64,000 nt of DNA, taken from positions 186,001-250,000 of the forward strand of contig JAMPIT010000885.1 in the NCBI GenBank assembly GCA_026261815.1. Direction: 5' to 3'. This DNA comes from Monarcha castaneiventris obscurior (lineage: Eukaryota > Chordata > Aves > Passeriformes > Monarchidae). Shown here in pieces: positions 19,428-29,960 of the stretch. The position numbers and the translations under genes were made by a program. The notes beneath the pieces were generated by a model. The model worked only from the letters and a program-made list of their open reading frames with translations, was not told where the DNA came from and ran no database searches. Numbering within the stretch: the stretch's first letter is position 1; each line of letters opens with the position of its first letter.

Positions 19428-22400
19428 GTGCGGGGAATACCGGGAATACCGGGAATATCGGGAATACAGGGAATATCGGGAACGGGAGCGGCTGTGCCGG
19501 GAGATCCGAGTGCTCCAGGGTGCGGGGAATACCGGGAATACCGGGAATATCGGGAGTATCGGGAATGGGAGCAGCTGTGCCGGGAGATCCGAGTGCTCCA
19601 GGGTGCGGGGAATACCGGGAATATCATCGGGAATACAGGGAATACAGGAAATACAGGGAATATCGGGAACGGGAGCGGCTGTGCCGGGAGATTCCAGTGC
19701 TCCAGAGTGGGGGAAATCGGTGGGATCCGGGAACGGGAAAGGCCGGGAAACCGGGAAACGGGGGTGAAACACCGAGGGGAACGGGGGAAAAAAGGGAGCG
19801 GCTGCTACGAGGGGATCTGGGAATATCGGGCATGAGAGGACCTGGAGGAGGGATCAGGGGAAATCTGGGCATCCTGGGGGGGGCGGCGCGGTGTTTTAAG
19901 GGAATTTTGGGAATCTGGGGTGGGACAGGGATGGGTTTTGGCGGGACCTGGGGAGTCCTTGGTGGGGAAGGGATGTTGGATTTTAGGGGAAAGCGGGAAG
20001 GGCTTGGGAAGGGTCCAAGGGGTGGCGGAGGTGGAGAGGGAAGGAATCCGGGAGCGGTGGGGGAAAGTGGGAAGGGAAACTGGAGACCCCAGGAGTGCTG
20101 GGAAAAGGGGAGAAGAGAGCACCCAGGAGTTCTGGGAGAAGAGGGAAGCGATCCAGGGAGTGCTGGGAGAAGGTGGAAAGGGAAAAGAGCCAGGAAAGCC
20201 AAGCGGGCCACGGAGAACCTGGAGGATTTTGGGGTCCCCATGCCAGGGAATTCCCTCCCCCACTGCTGCTCCCGGTGGGATCTGGGACTCTCCTGCCTTT
20301 GGGAAGGGGGTGTTCCCTGTCCCACAGCCCCAGGCTGGGAGCACGGGGATGGGATGTGTATCCATGTGCCCTTCCCAAGCTCTGGGAAGCACCAGGATTT
20401 CTCGTGACCACAAATTCCTTCTGTTTTTGTGCCTCGGAGTAAATTTTTTCCTCGTTAGTGAGGCCACGAGCTCCGCTCAGGATTTGGGATTTGCCTCTCT
20501 GGGAGCTCCTCCGTGGGGGAAGGATGGGAGGGAGGGAAAACAATCCTTGCTTTTCCATGAGGAGGAATGTGCTGACTCGGCTCTGCCGGCAGCTCCGTGA
20601 CCCCGGTGAAGGAGAAACTCCTCTGCCTGAAATTCCAGGCTCCAGATTCCTCCGGGAATCGCTCGGTGGGGAAAGGTTTTCTAAACAGCGAGGCTGGGCA
20701 AGGGCAGAAATTCCCGAATTAACGGGAATGTTGGTGGATCAAAGCACCAGGGAGGGGTGGTGGCTTCCAGAGGCTCCGAGTGTCCTTGTTGCTGCTTTGA
20801 AGGGAAGCAAGGGAGGGAATTTGGGAAGGGTGTGGAGCACCAGCAGCAGCTGAGGGAGCTGGAAGGGCTCATCCTGGAGAAAAGGAGGCTCAGGGGGGGA
20901 CTTTCTGGCTCCCTAAAATTCCCTGCCAGGAGGGTGGAGCCAGGTTGAGATCAGGATCTGCCAGGACACAGGGAATGGCTTCCCACTGCCAGAAGGTGGG
21001 GTTGGATGGGATATTGGGAAGGAATTCCTCCCTGGGAGGGTGGTGAGGGGCTGGAATGGAATTCCCAGAGAAGCTGTGGCTGCCCCTGGATCGTGGGAAG
21101 TGTCCCAGGCCAGGTTGGACAGGGCTTGGAGCAACCTGTGGAATCCAGGGATATTTGACAGGGGATTGGAACGAGATGGTCTCGGAGATCCCCTTCCAGC
21201 CCCAACCATTCCTGGATTTGGTAATTCCATGACTTTTCCTTCCATCTTGGCTTAGCCAAAACCTGAGCGACGATGCAATTCCGGCACGAGGAGAAGCAGC
21301 ACCGTGGGATCAGGGAATTCTAACGCTCTGGGATCAGGGAATTCTAACGCTCTGGGATCAGGGAGTTTTAAGGTTCTGGGATCAGGGAATTCTAACGCTC
21401 TGCCTTTCCCTTAGGTCTCATAAACAGCCACAGGAACATGCACGGGAACGTTCCGCGTCCGGCGCCGTCGGCTCCTCCCAGGTGGAACAACCCCCGGCAG
21501 CCCGGCTACACCCGGAGAGGAGCCTTTCCCACCAGGTACCCCCAGCAGGCTCCCAGGAATTTCCACCCACGCCAGACTCACTCCTGGAGGCAAAAATACT
21601 CCTTGGACAACCGGCTGCCGGGATCGGGCTACGACGTTGGAGGAAGCGCTTCCGGCACTTCCCAAGGTTTTGGGAGCCTTGGGGACAACCCAACTCCCGA
21701 GCCGCCGGAGTCGTCCCCGGAGAGACACGTGGACTTCACCACGGATGGGAACATCGTCGTGGATATCCAAGTGCCACAAAGGGCTGGCCAGGAAAATGTG
21801 GGTCCTTACGGCGAGTTTTCCGGGCGGGAAGCGGCGGCGGCTCCTTCGGCCGACGGGAATATCCAGAAATGTCTTCTCCAGAAGGAAGAGAGAAGACCTT
21901 CCCTCTCCATTTCCTTCAGTTCCACGTCAAGGACGGTGTGCCTGCCTGGAAGTGGAGCTGGGAGCTCCTTTTCCGCCTCTGGAAGCACCAGTGAAAGTGC
22001 CGTGGCACTGAAGTCGGAGCCACAGAATCCTTTGGAATTGCCGGGTCAGGAGCCAGCCCAGCACTCGGCACGGATCAAAACAGAACCCCTCTCTCCAGGG
22101 CAGCCGAGTGGTGAGGAATTCCGGGATGCTTCCCTACATCCCAAGCTCTTTGGGAATGCCGAGATGCTCTCTGGGCCTGCTCAGCTTGGGGTGACTCCGG
22201 TGAAGAGCAGATTTCCCGTCATTCCCAAAGCTCCCGGCCTCCAAAAAGCTGCCTCAGCATCCGTCTCTGGCAAATCACAGAAATTCAGGAAAAATAACTA
22301 CACCTGGGTGGCAAACCCTGGGAAAAACTCTCGGATTGTGAAGAGGTGGGTGAGCCCTCGAGCCGAAAATTCCAAGAAGGGCATCGCGGGAACGGACAGA

Positions 22401-24756
22401 GGCACTAAAATCTCCCCCAAAGCGGATTTGGGGGCAAAGATAAAAAAATCGGGATTGCAATCCAAGCTGGGGGTTTCTCCCAGTAAATATAAGTGGAAAG
22501 CCTCCAGCTTGCAGACTTTGCCTTCCACTTCCAAGTCGGCATTCCAGTGGAGATCTGAGGAGCAGAAGAAGCCTCCAGCCCCAAATATCCCTCGAGCTGC
22601 CTCCGTCCCACTGGCTCCATCTGCTGTTCCCGGTGGGATGAAATCCTTTGGAGAGGCTGCGCTGTCCAGTTACAAAGTGAAGAGCCGGACGAAAATCATC
22701 AAGAGGAAAGGGAATGTGGGGTAAGTTGATGGTTGGGTTTTGTGGATTTCACGGGGAGTTGTGGCCCTGGGAGAAATTCCAGTGAGCAGGTCGTTGGGTG
22801 CTGGAGGATTTATGGAATCATGGAATGGTTTGGGTTGGAAGATCTTAAAGATCAGGGAATTCCACTCCACTGCCGTGGCCAGGGATGTCTTCCACTATCC
22901 CAGGTTGCTCCAGGCCCTGTCTAACCTGGCCTTGGACACTTCCACAGCTTCTCTGGGAATTCCATTCCAGCCCCTCTCCACCCTCCCAGGGTAAATTCCT
23001 TCCCAATATCCCATCCATCCCTGCCCTCTGGCAGTGGGAAGCCATTCCCTGTATCCTGTCACTCCATCCCTTGTCCCAAGTCCCTCTCCAGCTCTCCTGG
23101 AGCCCCTTTAGGCACTGGAAGGGGCTTTGAGATCTCCCTGGATCCTTCCCTTCTCCAGGCTGGACATTCCCAGCTCTCCCAGCCTGGCTTCAGAGCAGAA
23201 GGACTTCCTTGGAGCATCTCCATGGCCTTCTCTGGATTTGCTCCAGCAGTTCCATGTCCTCCTGATGTTGGGTGATCCAGAGTTGGATCCTGTGAGTCCC
23301 TGTGTTCACTGACACTTCCTCACTCAGTAAAGGAACCTGGATTTTTTTTTTTCCCTGGATTTATTTTCAAATTCCCGTCACTGTTTTGTGCTGGGGACTG
23401 GGAAAAAGAGGAGGAATGTTTTGGATCCCTGTATTGTGTCTGGTCTATCCTTGGGGAAGCCCTGTGCAGATCCTGGGATGCAGCAGCCATGGGATGTGAG
23501 CTCAGCTGGTATCTTCCTCCCTCCCATCCCTTTGGAAAACTGTTCCAAGTGATGAAGTGAACGGCATTAATTGGGAATTAATTCATTCCCAATTCATTCC
23601 CAATTAATTCCCAATTTCTCATTCAGGAATGCTTTCATTCCTGCTTCTGGTTCCCACATCCCCTCTCTGCTTTCCCAGCAGGTTTCCATCCTTTCCTTGC
23701 CTTCCTGCTTTGCCTGGAAAACTGCCAGTGGGTGGATTGTGCTGGGAAAATCACTCTGGAGCAGCCTGGAGAAGCTGGGAATGTTTGGGGTTTTGGGCAT
23801 TTCAGGGAGACCTTCCACACCTTGCTAAATTCCAGCAGAATCAGGGAAGGGATCATCCCCCTGTGCTGAGCACTGCTGAGGTTCCTCAAATCCTGGGGGC
23901 AGGATATTGAGGATCTGGAGCATGTCCAGAGGTGGGAATGGAGCTGGGGAAGGGTCTGGAGCACCAGAGAGCTGGGAGAGCTCATCCTGGAGAAAAGAAG
24001 GCTCAGGGGGGACTTCTGGATCCCTAAAATTCCCTGCCAGGAGGGTGCAGCCAGGAGGGATCAGGATCTGCTCCCAGAGAACAGGGACAGGACAAGAAGG
24101 AAACAGCCTCAAGTTGCTCCAGGGGAAGTTTAGTTTGGGAAAATTTGGGAAAATTCCTTCATGGAAAGGGTGGTCAGGCATTGGGAATCCCCATCCCTGG
24201 GGGGATTTAAGATCCCTGTGGATGTGGCACTTGGGGACGTGGTCAGTGGTGGCCTTGGCAGTGCTGGGGAATGCTTGGACTTAACGATCTCAGAGGTCTT
24301 TTCCAACCCAAACAATTCCATGATTCCATGATCGAATCCCTCACATCTAGAACACCTCGTCCTCCATCTGTTCCTTGCCAGGAATTCCTCACGTTTGCCC
24401 ATTTCCTTGGAATTTTCTGTTCAGAGCAGAACAATTTTTCCCCCTCAACCAGAGGAGAATCCCGCTGGGATTTGACTCTTCTCGGAGCTCTGGAGAAGGA
24501 CACCGAGAACATTTCTCTCACTTCCCTGCTCCCTCCTAACTGTGTGATATTCCCATTCCCAGTTCCCCCACGGATAAGAAGAACATCTCCCCCAGCACAG
24601 CCCTGAAGAGCCGCTTCCACCTCCGGAGGAAAAATTCCGTGCGTGGAAAACCTTCGGTGACGCCGAAACGCTCCTCGCCCCGGGGCCTGGTGCAGATTTC
24701 CAAGCACAGTCTGTGCCGGATGCCGGTGACCAGGATACAGGTGGCCACCAAGGAAG
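19382..24756 (+). CDS. ZC3H3: ZC3H3, zinc finger CCCH-type protein 3, exons 1-3 (N-terminal part)
   Basis: ZC3H3 (Smicl) associates with the cleavage and polyadenylation complex and is needed for export of polyadenylated mRNA from the nucleus. Coding exons 19382-19427, 21415-22720 and 24563-24756 join in phase to give 515 codons plus one base. Recognition rests on MEERERLCREIRVLQGLI at the start, followed by MHGN, which matches human MEEKEQLRRQIRLLQGLI. Further matches are KFRKNNYTWVA (about 305-315), SKYKWKASS (about 372-380), AYKVKSRTKII-type SSYKVKSRTKII (about 433-444) and RGLVQISKHSLCRMP near the end. The five C-terminal CCCH fingers are not in the window. The N-terminal half is basic and low-complexity, with nuclear-signal-like KRK clusters. 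Two KxE motifs (LKSE 214-217, IKTEPLSP 236-243) are candidate SUMO sites. Confidence 0.95.
19387..19720 (+). repeat. Tandem array built from ZC3H3 exon 1
   Basis: Four cores sharing GGAACGGGAGCGGCTGTGCC, then GGGAGATCCGAGTGCTCCAG, begin at 19387, 19479, 19562 and 19666 (spacing 92, 83 and 104 bp). Between them are 9-bp GGGAATACC / GGGAATATC units. The first core is the real coding exon. Copies 2 and 3 keep the donor sequence; copy 4 has AGAGTGGGG instead. Confidence 0.95.
19721..20834. other. ZC3H3 intron 1, unique part
   Basis: G-rich intronic sequence with weak GGGAA-type repetition near 19780-20220. A long open frame continues through it from the exon 1 array because of base composition. 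No exon was recognised. Confidence 0.55.
20835..21236 (+). mobile_element. CR1 fragment, apparently a mosaic of two subfamilies
   Basis: The left part (to about 20960) has GAGAAAAGGAGGCTCAGGGG and GGAGGGTGGAGCCAGG, typical of one CR1 group. From 20963 it reads ACAGGGAATGGCTTCCCACT and GAATTCCCAGAGAAGCTGTG, typical of the other, to a 3' tail near 21236. Insertion of one copy into another, or recombination, would give this. Confidence 0.85.
21305..21400. repeat. Four 24-bp tandem repeats at the ZC3H3 intron 1 acceptor
   Basis: TGGGATCAGGGAATTCTAAC plus GCTC starts at 21305, 21329, 21353 and 21377. Copies 1, 2 and 4 are identical; copy 3 reads GAGTTTTAAGGTTC in its right half. The last copy ends 14 bp before exon 2, so the array covers the branch-point region. 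Confidence 0.97.
21415..22720 (+). CDS. ZC3H3: ZC3H3 exon 2 (residues 16-451)
   Basis: The large 1,306-bp exon after the acceptor TTTCCCTTAG. The first codons read GLINSHRNMHGN, aligning with human GLIDDYKTLHGN, which fixes the splice site. Conserved landmarks are SWRQKYSLDNR (72-82), FRKNNYTWVA (306-315), KYKWKASS (373-380) and YKVKSRTKIIKRK (435-447). The middle (90-300) is Ser/Pro/Gly-rich and poorly conserved. The donor is GTAAGT. Confidence 0.96.
22008..22097 (+). other. ZC3H3: Candidate SUMO-acceptor motifs in ZC3H3
   Basis: LKSE at residues 214-217 fits the psi-K-x-E consensus. IKTEPLSP at residues 236-243 fits the phosphorylation-dependent form psi-K-x-E-x-x-S-P exactly. The motifs are seen in the sequence; modification is inferred. 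Confidence 0.5.
22721..22815. other. ZC3H3 intron 2, 5' part
   Basis: Starts with the GTAAGT donor; otherwise unremarkable. Confidence 0.5.
22816..23335 (-). mobile_element. CR1-tailed element with the same non-standard 5' head as at 13228
   Basis: The 3' end is at the left (ATCATGGAATGGTTTGGGTT). At about 23276 the normal CR1 body gives way to GATCCTGTGAGTCCCTGTG and CTCACTCAGTAAAGGAACC, matching the head of the copy ending near 13762. It lies in ZC3H3 intron 2. Confidence 0.85.
23336..23839. other. ZC3H3 intron 2, middle part
   Basis: Unique sequence with a small AT-rich repeated and partly palindromic patch (AATTGGGAATTAATTCATTC and variants) at about 23565-23625. No exon. Confidence 0.6.
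23840..24335 (+). mobile_element. CR1 LINE 3' fragment (GGAGAAAAGAAGGCTCAGG subfamily)
   Basis: It begins near GGCAGGATATTGAGGATCTG, passes GCACTTGGGGACGTGGTCAG and ends AACCCAAACAATTCCATGAT. The body differs from the commoner copies here. Confidence 0.9.
24563..24756 (+). CDS. ZC3H3: ZC3H3 exon 3 (residues 451-516)
   Basis: The acceptor CCCATTCCCAG precedes codons for SPTDKKNISPSTALKSRFHL, then RRKNSVRGKPSVTPKR and RGLVQISKHSLCRMPVTRIQ, VATKE. It matches the human DKKSGTSP ... LRRRQALRGK ... GLVQVTTHRLCRLP stretch in order. The donor GTAGGA follows the first base of codon 516. No ATG is inside, so a simple ATG-to-stop search misses it. Confidence 0.94.
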
Positions 24757-25435
24757 GTAGGAACAGGCATTCCAAGGGCTCCGTGAAGTGATTCCAAGGG
24801 TTCTTGGCTTTAGGAATGTGTTGCTGAGTCCTCCTGGAGGTGTTGTTGCTCACTGAGGAGAAGTTGGACTCCGTATCCGTGTTGTCCTTTGGTATCTCCA
24901 CACAAAAGCTGTGTCCTGCTTTTCCTGGGGTTTCCCTGGATTTTCAGGTGTGGTGTAGGAAGTTTTTCCTGCGAGGAAGAGGTTGGTGGGGGCAGGAATA
25001 CACAACCTCTCACCTGTATCCCGGTGCCGTGGCTGGTTTTGCTGAAAACACCGATAATTAGTGGGATACTGAATCCAGCCTGGAAAAGGGAATTTGCATC
25101 CATGTCCTGCTGCCTTGGAGTAGAACTGGGAGCTCAGAGTGGCACCTCTGAGTGTCTGGAATGTTGTTGGGATGTTGGTGGCTCCGAGGGTGGTTCTGCT
25201 CTTCCCTGGGGCTGTTTTTGTGGATAAAAAGCTTCCCCCACCTGGGCTTTGGTTGTTTCAGATGGATACGAGGCACATTTTCCTTGGGGCCCCGTGAAAT
25301 TCCCTGTGGGAATTGCTGGAGCTGAGAGAGGGGTTTGGACAATAACGGAGCTGGGATTTGTCTCCAGTTATATTTTGGGATGATTTTGTGTTCAAACAGC
25401 TCCCTGGAGATGTTGAGTTTTCCTGGATGAGGGAT
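24757..25435. other. Unique intron sequence
   Basis: Nothing recognised apart from ordinary intronic composition. Confidence 0.45.
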
Positions 25436-25722
25436 TTTGGAGAAAGGCCTGAAGTACCAGGACACAGGGAATGGCTTCCCGCTGCCAGAGGGCAGGGATA
25501 GATGGGATAATGGGGAGGAATTCTTCCCTAGGAGGGTGGTGAGGCCCTGGAATGGAATGCCCAGAGAAGCTGTGGCTGCCCCTGGATCCCTGGAAGTGTC
25601 CAAGGCCAGCTTGGACAGGGCTTGGAGCAACCTGGGATAGTGGAAGCTGTCCCTGCCCATGGCAGGGGATTGGAATTCTGTGATCTTTAATATCTTCCAA
25701 CCCAAATCCTTCCATGATTCCA
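25436..25722 (+). mobile_element. CR1 LINE 3' fragment
   Basis: From CCAGGACACAGGGAATGGCT through GGCTGCCCCTGGATCCCTGG to a 3' end with CCAAATCCTTCCATGATTCC. Confidence 0.92.
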
Positions 25723-27501
25723 TGAAAAGACAGAAAGCTTTGGAAACATGGAGCAATTTGGGATTGCTACAGCATTTTAACCTTGGAGGAAGCTGAGGAA
25801 GGAAGTGCTGGTTCCAAGGATATCCGCTGGTTTGGAATCCCGTTCCCTTGATTGAAGGGAATGTTCCCATCCGGAAATCTTGATTTTAACTGGATAGGAA
25901 TGAAAAAAATAAAGCAGGAATGTGGTTGTGGGAAGTTGATAAATAAAGGAAGTTGGAGAAAGGAAGAAAAAAAAAGGGAATGGGTCTGGAAGTGACCTTG
26001 GGAGATCAGGCAGTTCATTCCCCCCTCCAAAAGTGGATCCCATTATCCAACCTTTCCCGACAGATGCTTCTCCGTGGGGCACCTTCTCCTTTGCAGAGAA
26101 ATTCAGGAAGAGCCTGGATTGCCTCGGAATTCGCTCAGTGAATTCTTGGATTTGCTTCCTTTGATTCAAATTGAATTTCTGGATTTGAATCCTTTTGTAC
26201 TTTAGGGTTTTTCTTGGAGAGCTTCAATCCCAGGCGGAGGATTTGCAGCTTCATGTGTTGGAATATTCTTAAACTCCGGGTTTGGAAAGCTGTGGAATTA
26301 TTCCAGGGCTGTTCCTTCATGTACTCCAGGACTCCTGTTGGATTTTTTTTTTTTCCCCCCAGATTTAGTAGGAAAAGATTACTGGTTGATGGATGGGGCA
26401 GGGATATTCCCAAGTCTGGGAGATCCTGGATGCTCACAGGGATCGGGACAACTCCCACATTCCCTGTTCCCTCTAAATGTATAATTAGGGATGAGGTGTC
26501 GGCGTCTTCTGATTCCACAGGGAGCTGGGAATAAGTGAAGTCTTGTGGATTTAATTCCTGGCTCCCAGGTTATCCAAGAGGTTTTGGGAAGGTTGTTTTG
26601 GCTTCTTTTGGGGCGGAAGTGTGGATAGGAATCCCAGCAAAATATTGTGGATTATCAATCACCACAAAGGGATGGAATTATGGGTCTTTTCCACTTCTCC
26701 TTGGACAAATGGGAGGGGAATAAATGGGATTACTGGGATACACTGGGAGCAGAGCAGGGCAGGAATGGAGCAGGGGAATGGATGTTGAGGAGCTGGGATT
26801 TTTGGGATCACACTGGACGGAAAGACAGAGGGGAGGGATGTTCCCAACTTCCTGCAGGGCAGCGTGGCTGGAAAAGCAGGATCAGCCCCGTCATCCCCAC
26901 GGATGTGGGGCCTGTGGTGACCCAGCCTGGCTGGTTTCCTGTTTGTCCTGTTCCTCGGGATTTTGGGATACGTGGCACGGCTCTGAGGTCTGTGCAAAGA
27001 CATTGTTGCAGCTTTTCCCAAGTTCTCATCCCTCTCCTGACTCCAATTCCCTTTTGGACCGGTCTCATTAGTAGGGAAGCTCTTCCTTCCAGCCACTGCT
27101 GAGTCTTGGATTGGGATTGGTGTTTCCCAATGCTGTTCCCAGAGGCGCTTCCCTCAGTGGGAATTGCTTTTATTTAGGGATCAGAGAGCACGTGGGAAGT
27201 GGCAGATGGGTAGGAAATTCTTTTTGGGATTATTTGGGCATGAGAGATCCACCTGCAGCTCTCATCAATTCATTCCAGAATATTAAAGTGGAATGGTTAA
27301 TAACAGCTCAGATATTGGAATGTGTCCGAACTGGAACTTTTTCCAGTGGGATGCTGGAGCAGGGAGGAAGTGCCAGGGCTGCCTCAGTCGCCTCTGGGAT
27401 CCTCAGGGATCAAGCAGTGGTTGCTTCTCTCCTTATCCAGGGAAAAGCTGGAGAACCAGCAAGGATCATCAGGGTCACGGGTGCCCCTTTATTGGACAAA
27501 A
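25723..27501. other. Unique intron sequence
   Basis: About 1.8 kb without a recognised repeat or exon. Short open frames here lack splice or homology support. Confidence 0.45.
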
Positions 27502-27895
27502 CCATGGAATGGTTTGGATGGGAAGGGACCTTGGAGATCATGGAATTCTCCAGCCCCTGCCATGGGCAGGGACACCTTCCACTATCCCAGGTTGCTCCAA
27601 GCTCCGTCCAACCTGACCTTGGACAATTCCAGGGATGGAGCAGCCACAGCTTCTCTGGGAATTCCATTCTAGCCCCTCACCACCCTCACAAGGAAGAATT
27701 CCTTCCCAATATCCCATCCATCCCAAATTCCCTGTGGCAGTGGGAAGCCATTCCCTGTGTCCTGTCACCCCATCCCTTGTCCCAAGCCCCTCTCCAGCTC
27801 TCCTGGAGCCCCTTCAGGCCCTGGAAGGGGCTCTGAGGTTTCCCTGGATCCTTCTCTTCTCCAGCTTGGACATTCCCAGCTCTCCAACCCAGTCC
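27502..27895 (-). mobile_element. CR1 LINE 3' fragment
   Basis: The 3' end is at the left (ACCATGGAATGGTTTGGATG). The body is intact through CTCCTGGAGCCCCTTCAGGC and is truncated at CAGCTCTCCAACCC. Confidence 0.92.
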
Positions 27896-28339
27896 AGATA
27901 CCAAATGAGCTTTTTGTCCATGTCCTGTCCCGTCCCCTTGGGAATCCTTTATCTGCTTTCTCCAAACAGGAGTTGGGCTTATTCCCAAAAGTTCAGGGAT
28001 GGTGTCTTTTCCTCAACCAGTTTTGAGGGAAAACAACTTCTAAGCAAGGTTTGACTGATCCAGGTGCGATAACAGTGGGATATTCCTGCTTTTCCCATCC
28101 TAAAAGTCCCATGCCAGGGGATACGGGAATCCCACGCTTTTCCAACAGCTCTTTCCTATCTTTATCTGGGATTTCTTGCAGGATGAGGCTTTTTTCCCAA
28201 CTTCTTTTTTAATGACGGGTGAGTTCTGGGAGTTGGGAACTTTTCCTCATTGTTCCTTGGCTCATCCTGCTTGGGATATCCGAGCTGTCATTTCTCATTC
28301 CCAGGGCTTTTTTCTTAGGAAAAACTGGGAATAAGTGCT

Positions 28340-29290
28340 TCAAAGGGAGATTTATTGATTTTCTTTCAATGCCATTTTAACGTCGGAGATGTGGCAAATG
28401 CACGGGTGAGGAGATCGGGAGCGCGGTGTGGGAAAATCGGGATTTCTGCGGGAGAATCGGCGCCTTTTCCAGGAGAATTGGGGATTTTGGGAAGCGCACA
28501 CAGCCCTGCAGAGGGCACTCGTGCCTCTCCCATCTCCTCAGTCCACCTTTTTCTGGTTATTGATGGCCTAATTTCGTCTTTATGTGAAAGAAAGCAGATC
28601 TGGAGTAATTTGCAGCAATAACCTGCTAATGCCGGGCCAGTATCAAAATTCCCATGTTCATTCCCGGTGGCAGATAAAACACTAATATATAATTATCCTT
28701 GCAAATTGGATTGTTTTAAATAACCAAAAGGCTACGGCCGGCGAGAAAAACCATCCCATTTCCCTGGAGTTCCTATTGCGGGGTAATTGCTGCGTTCAAT
28801 CAATTTCCTTGGCATTAGAAATTCCATCACAATCAACATTAAGCTTTATTCATTGTGATGGCAAAGAGCCGGATCATTTCTCCTCTTTTCCTTAACTGGC
28901 AAAATTAATCAGGGAAAAGATTTTAAACATTTACCCGTGCGAAAGAGGTCAGCTCTGCCACTATATTGCTCAGCAGATAAGGGGGCTAATAAAAAGAAAA
29001 TTGAATTACTAATGATCGCCAGGAACAGAGTATATAAAACCTGGCAATCGCCCGGTGCAGGAAAAAAAGGGAATCAATTTTCTCCGGACAAGGTGCGCTC
29101 GTTTTTTATTTTGGCTCATATTATCAGCAATTTAATTGGAGAGAGCATAAACAGGAGGAAACAGTTAGGGAATAATGAGGCTGGAGGTGTAAAATCCTGC
29201 AGGATAGATGCTGGACACAATTTATTTGGCACAACAGATAATCACTTTAATTGAATCCAAAAGTGCAGCGTTCAGCAGCGCCGGCTCCGC
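28340..29290. promoter_or_regulatory. Putative conserved non-coding island 1 (about 950 bp)
   Basis: Repeat-free, AT-rich and dense in homeodomain cores (TAATTG, TAATTA, ATTAGAAA), GATA words (CAGATAAG at 28974-28981, CAGATAATC near 29234) and a TGCTCAGCA word (28967-28975) resembling a contracted MAF element. It contrasts strongly with the CR1-rich surroundings. Stops in all frames argue against coding. Conservation itself cannot be tested here. Confidence 0.45.
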
Positions 29291-29559
29291 GCCTCGCCCG
29301 GGGGGATCATGGAATATTACAAAGAGGCTCCTCCGTGTCTTTTTCCCCCCTCTGTAATGTCCCCTTCCAGGCAGGAATGCTCCGGGATTGCTTCGGCACG
29401 GTCACAGCTGGCTGGAAGGAGGAGATGGAGAAAGCAGGAGGGAGATTCTCCAGGGACTTTTCCTTATTTATGTGTGTTTGTTCCTTAAATAATTTGGCGG
29501 TTGCGGGGTTGGATGGTTCCGTGTGAGACCGGTGCTGTCCTGCTTGAGGTGAACTCGGA

Positions 29560-29605
29560 ATCGTGGAATGGGTTTGGGTTGGGAGGGACCTCAAGGATCC
29601 ACTTA
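29560..29605 (-). mobile_element. CR1 LINE 3' terminal scrap
   Basis: TCGTGGAATGGGTTTGGGTT and GGGAGGGACCTCAAGGATCC are the reverse complement of the CR1 3' terminus; only about 45 bp remain. Confidence 0.8.
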
Positions 29606-29715
29606 TTTTGCTGTGTCCTGAGTTCAAAGCCTGGCTCCTTTTTCCTGCTGTGATCTCCGGGTCTGGGTATTTAAGGAGTTTTCCTGGGAGAGGTGGGGGG
29701 TTCATCCTGGAAAGA

Positions 29716-29960
29716 TTCTGGAATGGTTTGGGTTGGAAAGGTCCTTGAAGATTATCCCATTCCACCCCCCTGCCATGGGCAGGGACACCTTCCACTATCC
29801 CAGGTTGCTCCAAAACCAGTCCAGCCTGGCCTGGGACACTTCCAGAGATGCAGGGGCAGCCACAGCTTCTTTGGGAATTCCATTCCAGCTCCTCACCACC
29901 CTCCCAGTGAAGAATTCCTTCCCAATATCCCGCTAAACCTTCCCTCCTTCAGCTTAAGTC
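29716..29960 (-). mobile_element. CR1 LINE 3' fragment
   Basis: The 3' end is at the left (TCTGGAATGGTTTGGGTTGG). The body ends near CCCTCCTTCAGCTTAAG. Confidence 0.92.

Noticed and set aside
19382..20407. A single 341-codon ZC3H3 exon running through the array into intron 1
   Set aside because: The conserved protein continues LINSHRNMHGN, which is only in exon 2 at 21415. The extra residues (AGNTGNTGN and on) are repeat translation. A shorter read-through to 19706 is kept as a hypothesis.
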